Origin: Streptomyces meridianus
GTDB taxonomy: Bacteria > Actinomycetota > Actinomycetes > Streptomycetales > Streptomycetaceae
DNA: 64,000 nt
Direction of reading: 5' to 3'
Assembly: GCF_023703325.1 (NCBI RefSeq)
Contig: NZ_JAMQGM010000021.1
Coordinates: 1-64,000 of the forward strand
Shown in pieces: positions 16,577-24,771 of the stretch. The position numbers were made by a program, and so were the translations under genes. Position 1 is the first letter of the stretch. Each line of letters starts with the position of its first letter. Under the pieces are notes generated by a model, which was not told the origin of the DNA, made no database searches, and worked only from the letters and a program-made list of their open reading frames with translations.

Positions 16577-17662
16577 ATGGATGCAGCACCTTCGACCGTG
16601 ACCGACACCGCGGGCGCTGCCGGCTCCGCAGCCGAGGAAGCACCCGTCCACATTCTGTGGATCAACGCAGGACTCAGCTGCGACGGCGACTCGGTGTCGC
16701 TGACCGCCGCGACACAGCCCAGCATCGAGGAAATCGCACTGCAGGCCCTGCCGGGCCTGCCCAAGATCCAGGTTCACTGGCCGCTCATCGACTTCGAGTG
16801 CGGCCCGGTGGGGGGCGCCGACACCTTCATCGACTGGTTCTTCAAGGCCGATCGCGGAGAGCTGGAACCGTTCGTCCTGGTCGTGGAGGGCTCCATCCCC
16901 AACGAGTCCATCAAGGCCGAGGGTTACTGGTCCGGCTTCGGCGACGACCCCGTGACGGGCCAGCCGATCACCACCAGCGAGTGGCTCGACCGCCTGGCCC
17001 CCAAGGCCCTCGCCGTGGTGGCCATCGGCACCTGTGCGACGTACGGCGGCATCCACGCGATGGAGGGCAACCCCACCGGGGCCATGGGCGTGCCGGACTA
17101 CCTGGGCTGGAACTGGAAGTCCAAGGCGGGCATCCCGATCGTCTGCGTCCCCGGCTGCCCGATCCAGCCGGACAACTTCGCGGAGACCCTGACGTACCTG
17201 CTGTACCAGGCGGCCGGTTCGGCCCCGATGATCCCGCTGGACGACAAGCTGCGTCCCACCTGGTTGTTCGGTGCGACCGTGCACGAGGGCTGTGACCGGG
17301 CCGGCTACTACGAACAGGGCCAGTTCGCCGAGGCGTACGACTCCCCCACCTGTCTGGTGAAGATCGGCTGCTGGGGGCCCGTGGTGAAGTGCAACGTCCC
17401 CAAGCGCGGCTGGATGGACGGCATCGGCGGCTGCCCGAACGTCGGCGGCATCTGCATCGCCTGCACGATGCCGGGCTTCCCGGACAAGTTCATGCCGTTC
17501 ATGGACGAGCCGCCCGGCGCCAAGGTCTCCAGCACCGCCAGCGGCGCCTACGGAGCTGCGGTGCGCAAGCTGCGCTCCATCACGCTCGGCACGGTCGACA
17601 AGGAGCCGAAGTGGCGCCACACCGGCCGGAAGCTGACCACGGGCTACCGGCAGCCGTGGTGA
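16577..17662 (+). CDS. hhyS: Group 1h [NiFe]-hydrogenase small subunit
   Basis: A 361-residue electron-transfer subunit carrying three Fe-S clusters. Proximal-cluster ligands are at Cys35, Cys153 (GTCATYGG) and Cys194 (VPGCPIQ). The usual second Cys of the CxxC motif is Asp38 (LSCDGDSV), as reported for the actinobacterial-type enzyme with a 3Cys-1Asp cluster. Distal and medial ligands are His236, Cys239, Cys259, Cys265 and a set of four Cys (272, 286, 293, 296). There is no twin-arginine signal, so the enzyme stays in the cytoplasm. The ribosome site GAGGAGG (16563-16569) is strong. The large-subunit gene follows 66 bases downstream. Confidence 0.96.
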   Translation: MDAAPSTVTDTAGAAGSAAEEAPVHILWINAGLSCDGDSVSLTAATQPSIEEIALQALPGLPKIQVHWPLIDFECGPVGGADTFIDWFFKADRGELEPFVLVVEGSIPNESIKAEGYWSGFGDDPVTGQPITTSEWLDRLAPKALAVVAIGTCATYGGIHAMEGNPTGAMGVPDYLGWNWKSKAGIPIVCVPGCPIQPDNFAETLTYLLYQAAGSAPMIPLDDKLRPTWLFGATVHEGCDRAGYYEQGQFAEAYDSPTCLVKIGCWGPVVKCNVPKRGWMDGIGGCPNVGGICIACTMPGFPDKFMPFMDEPPGAKVSSTASGAYGAAVRKLRSITLGTVDKEPKWRHTGRKLTTGYRQPW

Positions 17663-17728
17663 CCCCCGGCCGGAACCTCACCAGCCGCTCATCCGATCTC
17701 CCCGCTTGACGAAGGGCACGGCAGACTG

Positions 17729-19513
17729 ATGGCACCGAAGACGAAGGCAGCCGGAGACGGCAGCGGCCTGATGGAGATGTCCTGGGATCCGATCACCCGG
17801 ATCGTCGGCAGCCTCGGCATCCACACCAAGATCGACTTCAAGCAGAAGCGGGTCGCCGAGTGCTACAGCACGTCATCGGTCTTCCGCGGCTACAGCGTCT
17901 TCATGCGGGGCAAGGACCCGCGGGACGCCCACTTCATCACCAGCCGCATCTGCGGCATCTGCGGCGACAACCACGCCACCTGCTCGGTGTACACGCAGAA
18001 CATGGCGTACGGCGTGAAGCCCCCGCACCTCGGTGAGTGGATCATCAACCTCGGCGAGGCCGCGGAGTACATGTTCGACCACAACATCTTCCAGGAGAAC
18101 CTGGTCGGGGTCGACTACTGCGAGAAGATGGTCCGCGAGACCAACCCCGGCGTCCTGGAGCAGGCGAACCGCACCGAGGCGCCGCACGCCGCCGAGCACG
18201 GCTACCGCACCATCGGCGACATCATGCGCTCCCTCAACCCGCTCGAGGGCGAGTTCTACCGGGAGGCCCTGCAGGTCAGCCGGTACACGCGTGAGATGTT
18301 CTGCCTGATGGAGGGGCGGCACGTGCACCCCTCGACGCTCTACCCGGGCGGCGTCGGAACGGTGGCGTCCGTCCAGCTGTTCACCGACTACCTCAGCCGG
18401 CTCATGCGCTACGTCGAGTTCATGAAGCGCGTGGTGCCTCTGCACGACGACCTCTTCGACTTCTTCTACGAGGCCATGCCCGGCTACGAGGAGGTCGGCC
18501 GGCGCCGCGTCATGCTCGGCTGCTGGGGCTCCCTGAACGACCCCGACCACTGCGACTTCACCTACCGCAACATGACGGACTGGGGACGGCGGATGTTCGT
18601 CACCCCGGGCATCATCGTGGACGGCAAACTGGTCACCAACGACCTGACCGAGATCAACCTGGGCATGCGCATCCTGCTCGGCAGCTCGTACTACCAGGAC
18701 TGGGAGGGCCAGGAGACCTTCGTCAGCCACGACCCGCTCGGCAACCCGGTCGACCCGCGCCATCCGTGGAACCAGCACACCATTCCCGCCCCGCAGAAGC
18801 GGAACTTCGACGACAAGTACAGCTGGGTGATGTCGCCCCGCTGGTTCGACGGCAAGGACCACCTGGCCCTGGACACCGGCGGCGGCCCGCTGGCCCGGCT
18901 GTGGTCCACCGCGCTGTCCGGGCTGGTCGACGTCGGCTACGTGAAGGCCACCGGCCACAGCGTGAAGATCAACCTTCCGCGCTCGCTGACCAAGCCGGAG
19001 ACCACCTTCGAGTGGAAGATCCCGAAGTGGAGCAACGCCCTGGAGCGCAACCGGGCCCGCACCTACTTCCAGGCCTACTCGGCGGCCGTCGCGCTGCACT
19101 TCGCCGAGAAGGCGCTGGAGGAAGTCCGTGCCGGGCGCACCCAGACCTGGGAGAAGTTCGAGGTGCCGGACGAGTCCATCGGCTGCGGCTTCACCGAGGC
19201 CGTCCGCGGCGTCCTGTCGCACCACATGGTGATCCGGGACGGGAAGATCGCCAACTACCACCCGTACCCGCCCACTCCGTGGAACGCCAGTGTGCGCGAC
19301 ACCTACGGCACCCCTGGCCCGTACGAGGACGCGGTGCAGAACACCCCGATCTTCGAGGAGAACTCCCCGGAGAACTTCAAGGGCATCGACATCATGCGCG
19401 CGGTCCGCAGCTTCGACCCGTGCCTGCCCTGCGGCGTCCACATGTACGTCGGCGGCGGCAAGACCGTCGAGAAGATGCACGTGCCCACCGGCCTGAGCGG
19501 TATGGCGGGATGA
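17729..19513 (+). CDS. hhyL: Group 1h [NiFe]-hydrogenase large subunit
   Basis: A 594-residue catalytic subunit holding the NiFe(CN)2CO site that splits H2. Nickel ligands are in the L1 motif RICGICGDNH (Cys75, Cys78) and the C-terminal L2 motif DPCLPCGVH (Cys565, Cys568, ending at His571). A 23-residue tail follows His571 and is expected to be removed by the maturation endopeptidase encoded at 22839-23402 after nickel insertion. The enzyme class is associated with scavenging trace atmospheric H2 (family knowledge). The stop overlaps the start of the next gene (ATGA), so translation is likely coupled. Confidence 0.96.
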   Translation: MAPKTKAAGDGSGLMEMSWDPITRIVGSLGIHTKIDFKQKRVAECYSTSSVFRGYSVFMRGKDPRDAHFITSRICGICGDNHATCSVYTQNMAYGVKPPHLGEWIINLGEAAEYMFDHNIFQENLVGVDYCEKMVRETNPGVLEQANRTEAPHAAEHGYRTIGDIMRSLNPLEGEFYREALQVSRYTREMFCLMEGRHVHPSTLYPGGVGTVASVQLFTDYLSRLMRYVEFMKRVVPLHDDLFDFFYEAMPGYEEVGRRRVMLGCWGSLNDPDHCDFTYRNMTDWGRRMFVTPGIIVDGKLVTNDLTEINLGMRILLGSSYYQDWEGQETFVSHDPLGNPVDPRHPWNQHTIPAPQKRNFDDKYSWVMSPRWFDGKDHLALDTGGGPLARLWSTALSGLVDVGYVKATGHSVKINLPRSLTKPETTFEWKIPKWSNALERNRARTYFQAYSAAVALHFAEKALEEVRAGRTQTWEKFEVPDESIGCGFTEAVRGVLSHHMVIRDGKIANYHPYPPTPWNASVRDTYGTPGPYEDAVQNTPIFEENSPENFKGIDIMRAVRSFDPCLPCGVHMYVGGGKTVEKMHVPTGLSGMAG

Positions 19514-20070
19514 GCGCGGAGACCACCGCCCGGCAGGTCGAGGAGGTCCTGGACCGCCTCACGTCGCACGCCGACCCGGCCGTCCCCGCGGCCGCCGAGG
19601 AACTGGTCCGCGTGCTGATGGACTTCTACGGCACCGGGCTGGCCCGGATCACCGCGCTGCTGTCGGAGCGGGGCGGCGGGGCCGCCGGATCGCTGGCCCC
19701 GCTACTGGCCGACGAGACCGTGTCGGCGCTGCTGGCGCTGCACGACCTGCACCCGGAGGACGTCCGCACCCGCATCGGACGTGCCCTCGACGCCGCCGGC
19801 GGCGACGGGTTCACCGTGCGGGAGCTCGACGAGGAGACCGGGGCGCTGCGGCTGGCCTCCTCCGGGGGCGGTGGCTGCCCCAGCACCGCCGACGCCGCCC
19901 GGCAGCGCATCGAGGCGGCCCTCTCGTGCTTCGCACCGGAGGTCACGGCAGTCGAGTTCGAGCAGCCCGGATCGGCGGCCCGGGAACCGGCGCTGCTGCA
20001 GATCGGCCGCCGCCCGCCGGGGCTGCAGCCGGCCGGAGCCGGACCGGCGTCCCCCACGGGAGCGTCGTGA
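19510..20070 (+). CDS. NifU-like protein with a degenerate CxxC
   Basis: A 186-residue protein beginning inside the large-subunit stop (ATGA). Its middle and end resemble the NifU/Nfu C-terminal scaffold domain, with FTVRELDEETGALRLASSGG leading into GGCPSTADAARQRIEAAL. In true Nfu domains this is a CxxCPSS motif. Here only the second Cys (Cys123) remains and position 120 is Gly, so it may not hold an Fe-S cluster alone. An N-terminal helical region (1-90) precedes it. Position suggests a role in Fe-S loading or chaperoning of the hydrogenase. Such genes recur in this hydrogenase type, as far as I recall. Confidence 0.8.
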   Translation: MSAETTARQVEEVLDRLTSHADPAVPAAAEELVRVLMDFYGTGLARITALLSERGGGAAGSLAPLLADETVSALLALHDLHPEDVRTRIGRALDAAGGDGFTVRELDEETGALRLASSGGGGCPSTADAARQRIEAALSCFAPEVTAVEFEQPGSAAREPALLQIGRRPPGLQPAGAGPASPTGAS

Positions 20071-20744
20071 GCACACACACCACCGACCGCGGGCGGACGG
20101 GCCGCAGAGGGCTGCGCCGGTTCCTGGAACCGGCGCAGCCCCGGCCCGAGCGGTGCGAACTGTGCGGCACGAACGTGCCGCAGGAGCACCGGCACCTGGT
20201 GGACGAGGAACGGCGCTCGCTCGCCTGTGCCTGCACCCCCTGCGCGATGCTCTTCGACCGGCCGGGCGCCTCCACCGGGCGGTTCCGCAGCCTCCCGGGG
20301 CGCATCCTCACCGACCCGGGGTTCGGTGCCGCTCTCGGCCCGGCCGACTGGGAGGCGCTGCGCGTCCCGGTCAGCATCGCGTTCTTCTTCCGCAACTCGG
20401 AACTGGGCCGGCCGGTGGCGTTCTACCCCAGCCCGGCCGGAGCGACCGAGAGCGAACTCGACCCGGAGGCCTGGGAGTCCGTCCTCGGAAGGTCCCCGCT
20501 GGCAGAAGTGATGCTGCCCGACACCGAGGCGCTGCTGGTGCGGCGAACCCCCGGCAGCGGGGACGACGACCGCAGCGAGTGCTATCTGGTGCCCGTCGAT
20601 CTGGCGTACGCCCTGGTCGGCCGGATGCGGCTGCACTGGCAGGGCTTCGACGGCGGGGCACAGGCGCACGCCGAACTCGCCGCGTTCTTCGACGATCTGG
20701 CACGGCGTGCGACCGAAGTGCCCCGGGAGGACGGAGAGACGTGA
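20067..20744 (+). CDS. DUF5947-like Cys-rich protein of hydrogenase loci
   Basis: A 225-residue protein starting at GTG 20067, overlapping the previous stop by four bases. Near the N-terminus is a probable metal site: Cys30-x2-Cys33 (CELCG) and, 20 residues on, Cys54, Cys56 and Cys59 (CACTPC). This recalls a zinc ribbon or an Fe-S/rubredoxin-like site. The remainder has no motif I recognise. I believe it belongs to DUF5947. The tight coupling with neighbours argues for a dedicated role in assembly of, or electron transfer from, the hydrogenase, but no activity is known to me. Confidence 0.75.
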   Translation: MSTHTTDRGRTGRRGLRRFLEPAQPRPERCELCGTNVPQEHRHLVDEERRSLACACTPCAMLFDRPGASTGRFRSLPGRILTDPGFGAALGPADWEALRVPVSIAFFFRNSELGRPVAFYPSPAGATESELDPEAWESVLGRSPLAEVMLPDTEALLVRRTPGSGDDDRSECYLVPVDLAYALVGRMRLHWQGFDGGAQAHAELAAFFDDLARRATEVPREDGET

Positions 20745-21424
20745 CGGAACTGAACTTCACCTGCACCGGTGTCCGGGCCGAGCCGTACGCGGCCGGGCCG
20801 ACCCTGGTCTTCCGCCTGCGCATCACCGCGCCCGGCGGCGAACGGGTGCACGCCATCGCACTGCGCTGCCAGATGCGCATCGAGCCGGGCCGGCGCACAT
20901 ACCGGAAGACGGAGGCGGACCGGCTCGGCGACCTGTTCGGCGAGCGCTCCCGCTGGGCCACCACCCTCAAGCCGATGCAGTTCACCCAGGTCTCCGTGGT
21001 CGTCCCGGGCTTCACCGACGAGACGGAAGTAGACCTGCCGGTCCCGTGCACGTACGACACGGACGTCGCCTCGTCGAAGTACTTCACCGCTCTCGACGAC
21101 GGCCATGTCCCACTCGTCCTGCTGTTCTCCGGCACGGCCTTCTGCGGCGCCGGAGGCTTCCGCGTCCAGCCGGTTCCCTGGGACAAGGAGGCCGCCTGCC
21201 GAATGCCCGTACAGGTGTGGAAGGACATGATCGAGCAGCACTTCCCGAGGTGCGGCTGGCTCCGGCTTTCGCGCTCCGCCATGGGTGCCCTGAGCGACTT
21301 CCGCTCCCGCCGTGCCCTGCCGTCCTGGGAGGCGACGGTCCACGAACTCCTGCGCTCGGCCGCCCCGGCGGCCGAGGCCCCCGCATCCGTGCTCGCCCCG
21401 CAGGCCGCCGAGGGGACCTCATGA
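20741..21424 (+). CDS. Conserved hydrogenase-locus protein (DUF6084-like)
   Basis: A 227-residue protein starting at GTG 20741 within the preceding stop. It begins with a beta-rich stretch (LNFTCTGVRAEPYAAGPTL, then LVFRLRITAP). It has a conserved-looking core with LKPMQFTQVSVVVPGF and CGAGGFRVQPVPWDKEAACRMPV, and a helical C-terminus ending in an Ala/Pro-rich tail. No signal peptide or membrane span is seen. I associate it with DUF6084, of unknown function. Operon position implies a role with the hydrogenase. Confidence 0.72.
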   Translation: MTELNFTCTGVRAEPYAAGPTLVFRLRITAPGGERVHAIALRCQMRIEPGRRTYRKTEADRLGDLFGERSRWATTLKPMQFTQVSVVVPGFTDETEVDLPVPCTYDTDVASSKYFTALDDGHVPLVLLFSGTAFCGAGGFRVQPVPWDKEAACRMPVQVWKDMIEQHFPRCGWLRLSRSAMGALSDFRSRRALPSWEATVHELLRSAAPAAEAPASVLAPQAAEGTS

Positions 21425-22842
21425 CCGCCACCGGAACCGGCCCGGCCGTGAACCCCCGGTTCGCGGTGGCCCACCAGGTCGCCGACGCCGTCCTGTTCGA
21501 GGGGTACGTGCTCTACCCCTACCGGGCGTCGGCGGCCAAGAACCGCATGCGCTGGCAGTTCGGCGTCCTCGTGCCGCCCGCCTGGGGAGCCGGCAGCGGC
21601 GAGCACTCCCACCTGCGCACCGAGTGCCTCATGGAGCCCCGCCGCGGCGCCGGACTCCACGTCGAGCTGCGGTTCCTGCACGCCCAGCGCCGGACCGTCC
21701 AACGATGCGGTGGGGACGGGCAGTTCACCGAGGTGGAAAGACTGGATCTCCCCGACCGGATCCTGTCCCCGTGGGACGAGGGCGTGGAGGAGCGCGTCGA
21801 ACTGGTCACCGACGTCGACGGCCTGTGCGACGAGGGCGTCGTGCTGCCCTTCACCCGGCCCGCCCGCGAGGAGGCCGAAGAGGTCCGTGACGCCTCGGGC
21901 ACCCTCGCCGGCCGGCTGGTGCGCCGCCGCGAACGCGTCGACGGCGTGCTGCGGCTGACCGCAGCCGAACTCCCCGGCCCCTACCGGGTGATGCGGCTGA
22001 CCGCGGTCGTCGAGAACGCCGGCGGCTGGGCCCCCGAGCCCGGGGCGCCCGCGGACCGCGACGCCGCACTGCCCCACTCGCTGCTGTCCGCACACCTCGT
22101 CCTGGGCCTGACCGGCGGCTCGTTCCTCTCCGTGACCGACCCGCCCGAATGGGCCCGGGCCGCCGTCGCCGAGTGCCGCAACGAGCACTGCTGGCCGGTC
22201 CTCGCCGGGGCCGACGGCGGCTCCGACGTCCTGCTGTCCTCCCCGATCATCCTGGAGGACCACCCGCAGATCGCCCCGGAGAGCCTCGGCACCCTGTACG
22301 ACGCCACCGAGATCGACGAGATCCTCGCGCTGCGCACCGCCGCCCTCACCGACGAGGAGAAGCGCGAGGCCCGCGGCACCGACGACCGGGCCGCGGCCGT
22401 CATCGAACTCGCCGACACCATGCCTCCCGAGGTACTGGAGCGCCTGCACGGCGCGGTCCGGGCGCTCCGCGACGTCACCGGCCCCGGCGCGCCCCCGCCC
22501 GAACCCGGCTCGACCGTGCCCGGCGTCGAGCCCGGCACCCCCTGGTGGGACCCCGCCGCCGACCGGAGCGTCGACCCGGAGCACGACCGCGTCGTCGTCG
22601 ACGGCGTCCCGGTCGGCGCGGGCAGCCGCATCCGGCTGAGCCCCGGGTTGCGCCGCACCGACGCCCAGGACCTCTTCGTGCACGGACGCACCGCCCTCGT
22701 GGAGGCCGTCCTGCACGACGTGGACGGCGCCGTCCACCTCGCCGTCACCGTCGACGACGACCCCGGCGCGGAACTCCGCCGCGAACAGGGCCGGTTCCTG
22801 TACTTCCAGCCCGACGAGGTGACCCCGTTGGAGGACGCGTGA
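21421..22842 (+). CDS. Large conserved hydrogenase-locus protein, function unknown
   Basis: A 473-residue soluble protein starting at ATG 21421 in an ATGA overlap. I recognise no catalytic motif. The N-terminal part (VADAVLFEGYVLYPYRASAA) and the middle (SLLSAHLVLGLTGGSFLSVTDPP, ECRNEHCWPVLAG) look like a beta-rich domain. A helical stretch ALTDEEKREARGTDDRAA follows. The C-terminus has a duplicated-barrel look (HDRVVVDGVPVGAGSRIRLSP, ending QGRFLYFQPDEVTPLE). It is the largest unassigned protein in the operon and sits just ahead of the maturation protease. A scaffold or assembly role is plausible. Confidence 0.75.
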   Translation: MTATGTGPAVNPRFAVAHQVADAVLFEGYVLYPYRASAAKNRMRWQFGVLVPPAWGAGSGEHSHLRTECLMEPRRGAGLHVELRFLHAQRRTVQRCGGDGQFTEVERLDLPDRILSPWDEGVEERVELVTDVDGLCDEGVVLPFTRPAREEAEEVRDASGTLAGRLVRRRERVDGVLRLTAAELPGPYRVMRLTAVVENAGGWAPEPGAPADRDAALPHSLLSAHLVLGLTGGSFLSVTDPPEWARAAVAECRNEHCWPVLAGADGGSDVLLSSPIILEDHPQIAPESLGTLYDATEIDEILALRTAALTDEEKREARGTDDRAAAVIELADTMPPEVLERLHGAVRALRDVTGPGAPPPEPGSTVPGVEPGTPWWDPAADRSVDPEHDRVVVDGVPVGAGSRIRLSPGLRRTDAQDLFVHGRTALVEAVLHDVDGAVHLAVTVDDDPGAELRREQGRFLYFQPDEVTPLEDA

Positions 22843-23402
22843 ACCCCACCGACGTGAGCGGGAACGCGCACGGCCGCACCCTCGTGGCCGGAATCGGCAA
22901 CATCTTCCTCGGCGACGACGGCTTCGGCGTCGAGGCCGTGCGGCGACTGGCCCGGCAGCCCCGCCCCGACGACGTCGACGTCGTGGACACCGGGGTGCGC
23001 GGCGTCCATCTCGCCTACCAGGTCCTCGACGGCTACCGCAGGCTCGTTCTGCTGGACGCCACCGCCCGTGGCGGCGAACCCGGCACCGTGTACCGGATCG
23101 AGGACCCGAGGCCGGCACCGGACGGCCCCGGGGAGGCACTGATCGACGGCCACCGGATGACCCCCGGCGCCGTCCTGTCGCTGCTGGACGCGCTCAGCAC
23201 CGGCACCGGCGGCAGCAGACCGGAGCAGGTGTTCGTCGTGGGGTGCGAACCGGCCTGCCTGGACGAGGGCATCGGCCTCAGCGAACCCGTCGAGGCCGCC
23301 GTCGACGAGGCCGTGGGCGTCGTACTGGAAATTCTGCGGAACGGCCGGCAACAGGACGGGCCGGCGCAACAGGCGGCCGGGCACGCGGCCCGGAACCGGT
23401 GA
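22839..23402 (+). CDS. hupD: Hydrogenase maturation endopeptidase
   Basis: A 187-residue HupD/HyaD-type protease that trims the large-subunit tail after nickel insertion. The N-terminal nucleotide-binding-like signature GIGNIFLGDDGFGVEAVRRL (about 19-38) carries the first metal-sensing acidic residue. VVDTGVRGVHL and VLLDATARGG hold the second. DGHRMTPGAVLSLLDAL carries the conserved His. The GTG start at 22839 overlaps the previous stop. The C-terminal 20 residues are Gln/Ala-rich. Its likely substrate is the large subunit encoded at 17729-19513, cut after His571. Confidence 0.92.
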   Translation: MNPTDVSGNAHGRTLVAGIGNIFLGDDGFGVEAVRRLARQPRPDDVDVVDTGVRGVHLAYQVLDGYRRLVLLDATARGGEPGTVYRIEDPRPAPDGPGEALIDGHRMTPGAVLSLLDALSTGTGGSRPEQVFVVGCEPACLDEGIGLSEPVEAAVDEAVGVVLEILRNGRQQDGPAQQAAGHAARNR

Positions 23403-23420
23403 CGAAGGAGCGGATGCACC

Positions 23421-23525
23421 ATGTGGAAGATCCTCATCGGCGGGTCGCTGGCGGCCGCGCTCGGCTGGGTCGTCAGCCAGAACCTGCCCGACTTCCGGCG
23501 CTACATGAAGATGCGCGCCATGTGA
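23421..23525 (+). CDS. 34-residue single-span membrane peptide (DUF6893-like)
   Basis: A short gene between the maturation protease and hypA, 18 bases after the protease stop, with GAAGGAG ahead of the ATG. The product starts MWKILIGGSLAAALGWVVSQ, which is one hydrophobic span of about 18 residues. It continues with a charged cytoplasmic-looking tail (NLPDFRRYMKMRAM). It resembles what is annotated elsewhere as a DUF6893 small protein. A membrane tether or quinone-side partner for the soluble hydrogenase would fit, but this is inference. Confidence 0.75.
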   Translation: MWKILIGGSLAAALGWVVSQNLPDFRRYMKMRAM

Positions 23526-23638
23526 GGCGAACGGCGGACGCGAGGGGCGGGCGGCGGCGTGGCGGCCCGGCCCGCCCCCGTACCCCGGCCTGTAATGGGA
23601 TCAGGGACACGGGCGGACCGCACACCGGAAAGAGACCG

Positions 23639-24025
23639 ATGCACGAGATGTCCATCGCGCTGGCCGTCGTGGAGCAGGTCGAGGACGCCGCCCGCTCCGG
23701 GTCCGGCGACGCCGCCGAGGCGGTACGGCTGCAGGTCGGCGAACTCGCCGGTGTCGTCCCCGACGCCCTCCGCTTCTGCTTCACCCTCGCCTGCGCAGGG
23801 ACGGTCCTGGACGGCGCGGAGCTGGACATCGACCCCGTCACCGCCCGCGCCCGCTGCGGTCCCTGCACCACCGAATGGGACACCGGGATGCCCCCGCAAC
23901 TGTGCTGCCCGAACTGCGGCGGCGCCACGGCCGACATGGTGTCCGGACGCGAACTGCAGATCGTCAGCGTGCGCTGGGCCGACCGCCCCGCGCACGACCG
24001 TGCCCACGTCACCGAGGAGCGCTGA
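23639..24025 (+). CDS. hypA: HypA, nickel metallochaperone
   Basis: A 128-residue nickel chaperone that works with HypB to load nickel into the large subunit. The N-terminal MHEMSIA has the nickel-binding His2. The structural zinc site is made by CGPC and CPNCGG in the C-terminal domain (about 79-105). The start at 23639 is fixed by the MHE motif, which must be N-terminal. It begins the hypABFCDE block after a 113-base gap that holds no gene. Confidence 0.95.
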   Translation: MHEMSIALAVVEQVEDAARSGSGDAAEAVRLQVGELAGVVPDALRFCFTLACAGTVLDGAELDIDPVTARARCGPCTTEWDTGMPPQLCCPNCGGATADMVSGRELQIVSVRWADRPAHDRAHVTEER

Positions 24026-24030
24026 AGCCC

Positions 24031-24771
24031 ATGTGCCGTGTCGTCGACCTCCAGCAGGCCGTGCTCGCCAAGAACGACCGCAGCGCCCAGGAGCTGCGCG
24101 ACGAACTGACCGCACGCGGAACCGTCGTGGTCAACCTGCTCTCCAGTCCCGGCAGCGGAAAGACCGCCCTGCTCGAGGCCGAACTCTCCCTGGCCCGGCA
24201 GCGCGGCATCGCGGTCGCCGCCCTGACCGCGGACCTGGCCACGGAGAACGACGCGACGCGGCTGGCCCGCTCCGGAGCCCCCGTCAAACAGGTGCTCACC
24301 GACGGCCTCTGCCACCTCGAGGCCGGCATGCTCCGCTCCCACATCGCCGGCTGGCTCCCCGGGGACACCCGGCTGCTGTTCGTGGAGAACGTGGGCAACC
24401 TGGTCTGTCCCGCCTCATACGACCTCGGCGAATCGCTGCGCGTGGTACTCGCCTCCGTCACCGAGGGCGAGGACAAGCCGCTCAAGTACCCGACCGCGTT
24501 CGGGCTGGCGCACCTGGTCGTCGTCACCAAGCAGGACATCGCGGAGGCCGCCGGCTTCGACCGGGCCGCGTTCCTTGCGGCCGTGCAGCAGGTCAACCCC
24601 GGTGTCGAGGTCGTCTTCACCTCGGCCCGGCGCGGCGAGGGACTCGGCGTTCTGATCGACCACGCCTGCGCGGTCCACGCAGGCCACGTCCCCCACCAGC
24701 CGGTCATGGCGCGCACGGCCGGGCAGGGGCACGTCCATCACCACGACGGCGTCGTGCACACGCACTCATGA
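24031..24771 (+). CDS. hypB: HypB, nickel-insertion GTPase
   Basis: A 246-residue SIMIBI-class GTPase. The P-loop is SSPGSGKT (38-45), the metal-binding switch is at NGLCHLEAGM-like DGLCHLEAGML, and FVENVGNLVCP is the family signature. The high-affinity N-terminal CxxCGC nickel motif of E. coli HypB is absent; the protein starts MCRVVDLQQA. Instead, a histidine-rich tail ([14 protein letters not shown]) at the C-terminus may store or pass nickel. It overlaps hypF by four bases. Confidence 0.95.
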   Translation: MCRVVDLQQAVLAKNDRSAQELRDELTARGTVVVNLLSSPGSGKTALLEAELSLARQRGIAVAALTADLATENDATRLARSGAPVKQVLTDGLCHLEAGMLRSHIAGWLPGDTRLLFVENVGNLVCPASYDLGESLRVVLASVTEGEDKPLKYPTAFGLAHLVVVTKQDIAEAAGFDRAAFLAAVQQVNPGVEVVFTSARRGEGLGVLIDHACAVHAGHVPHQPVMARTAGQGHVHHHDGVVHTHS

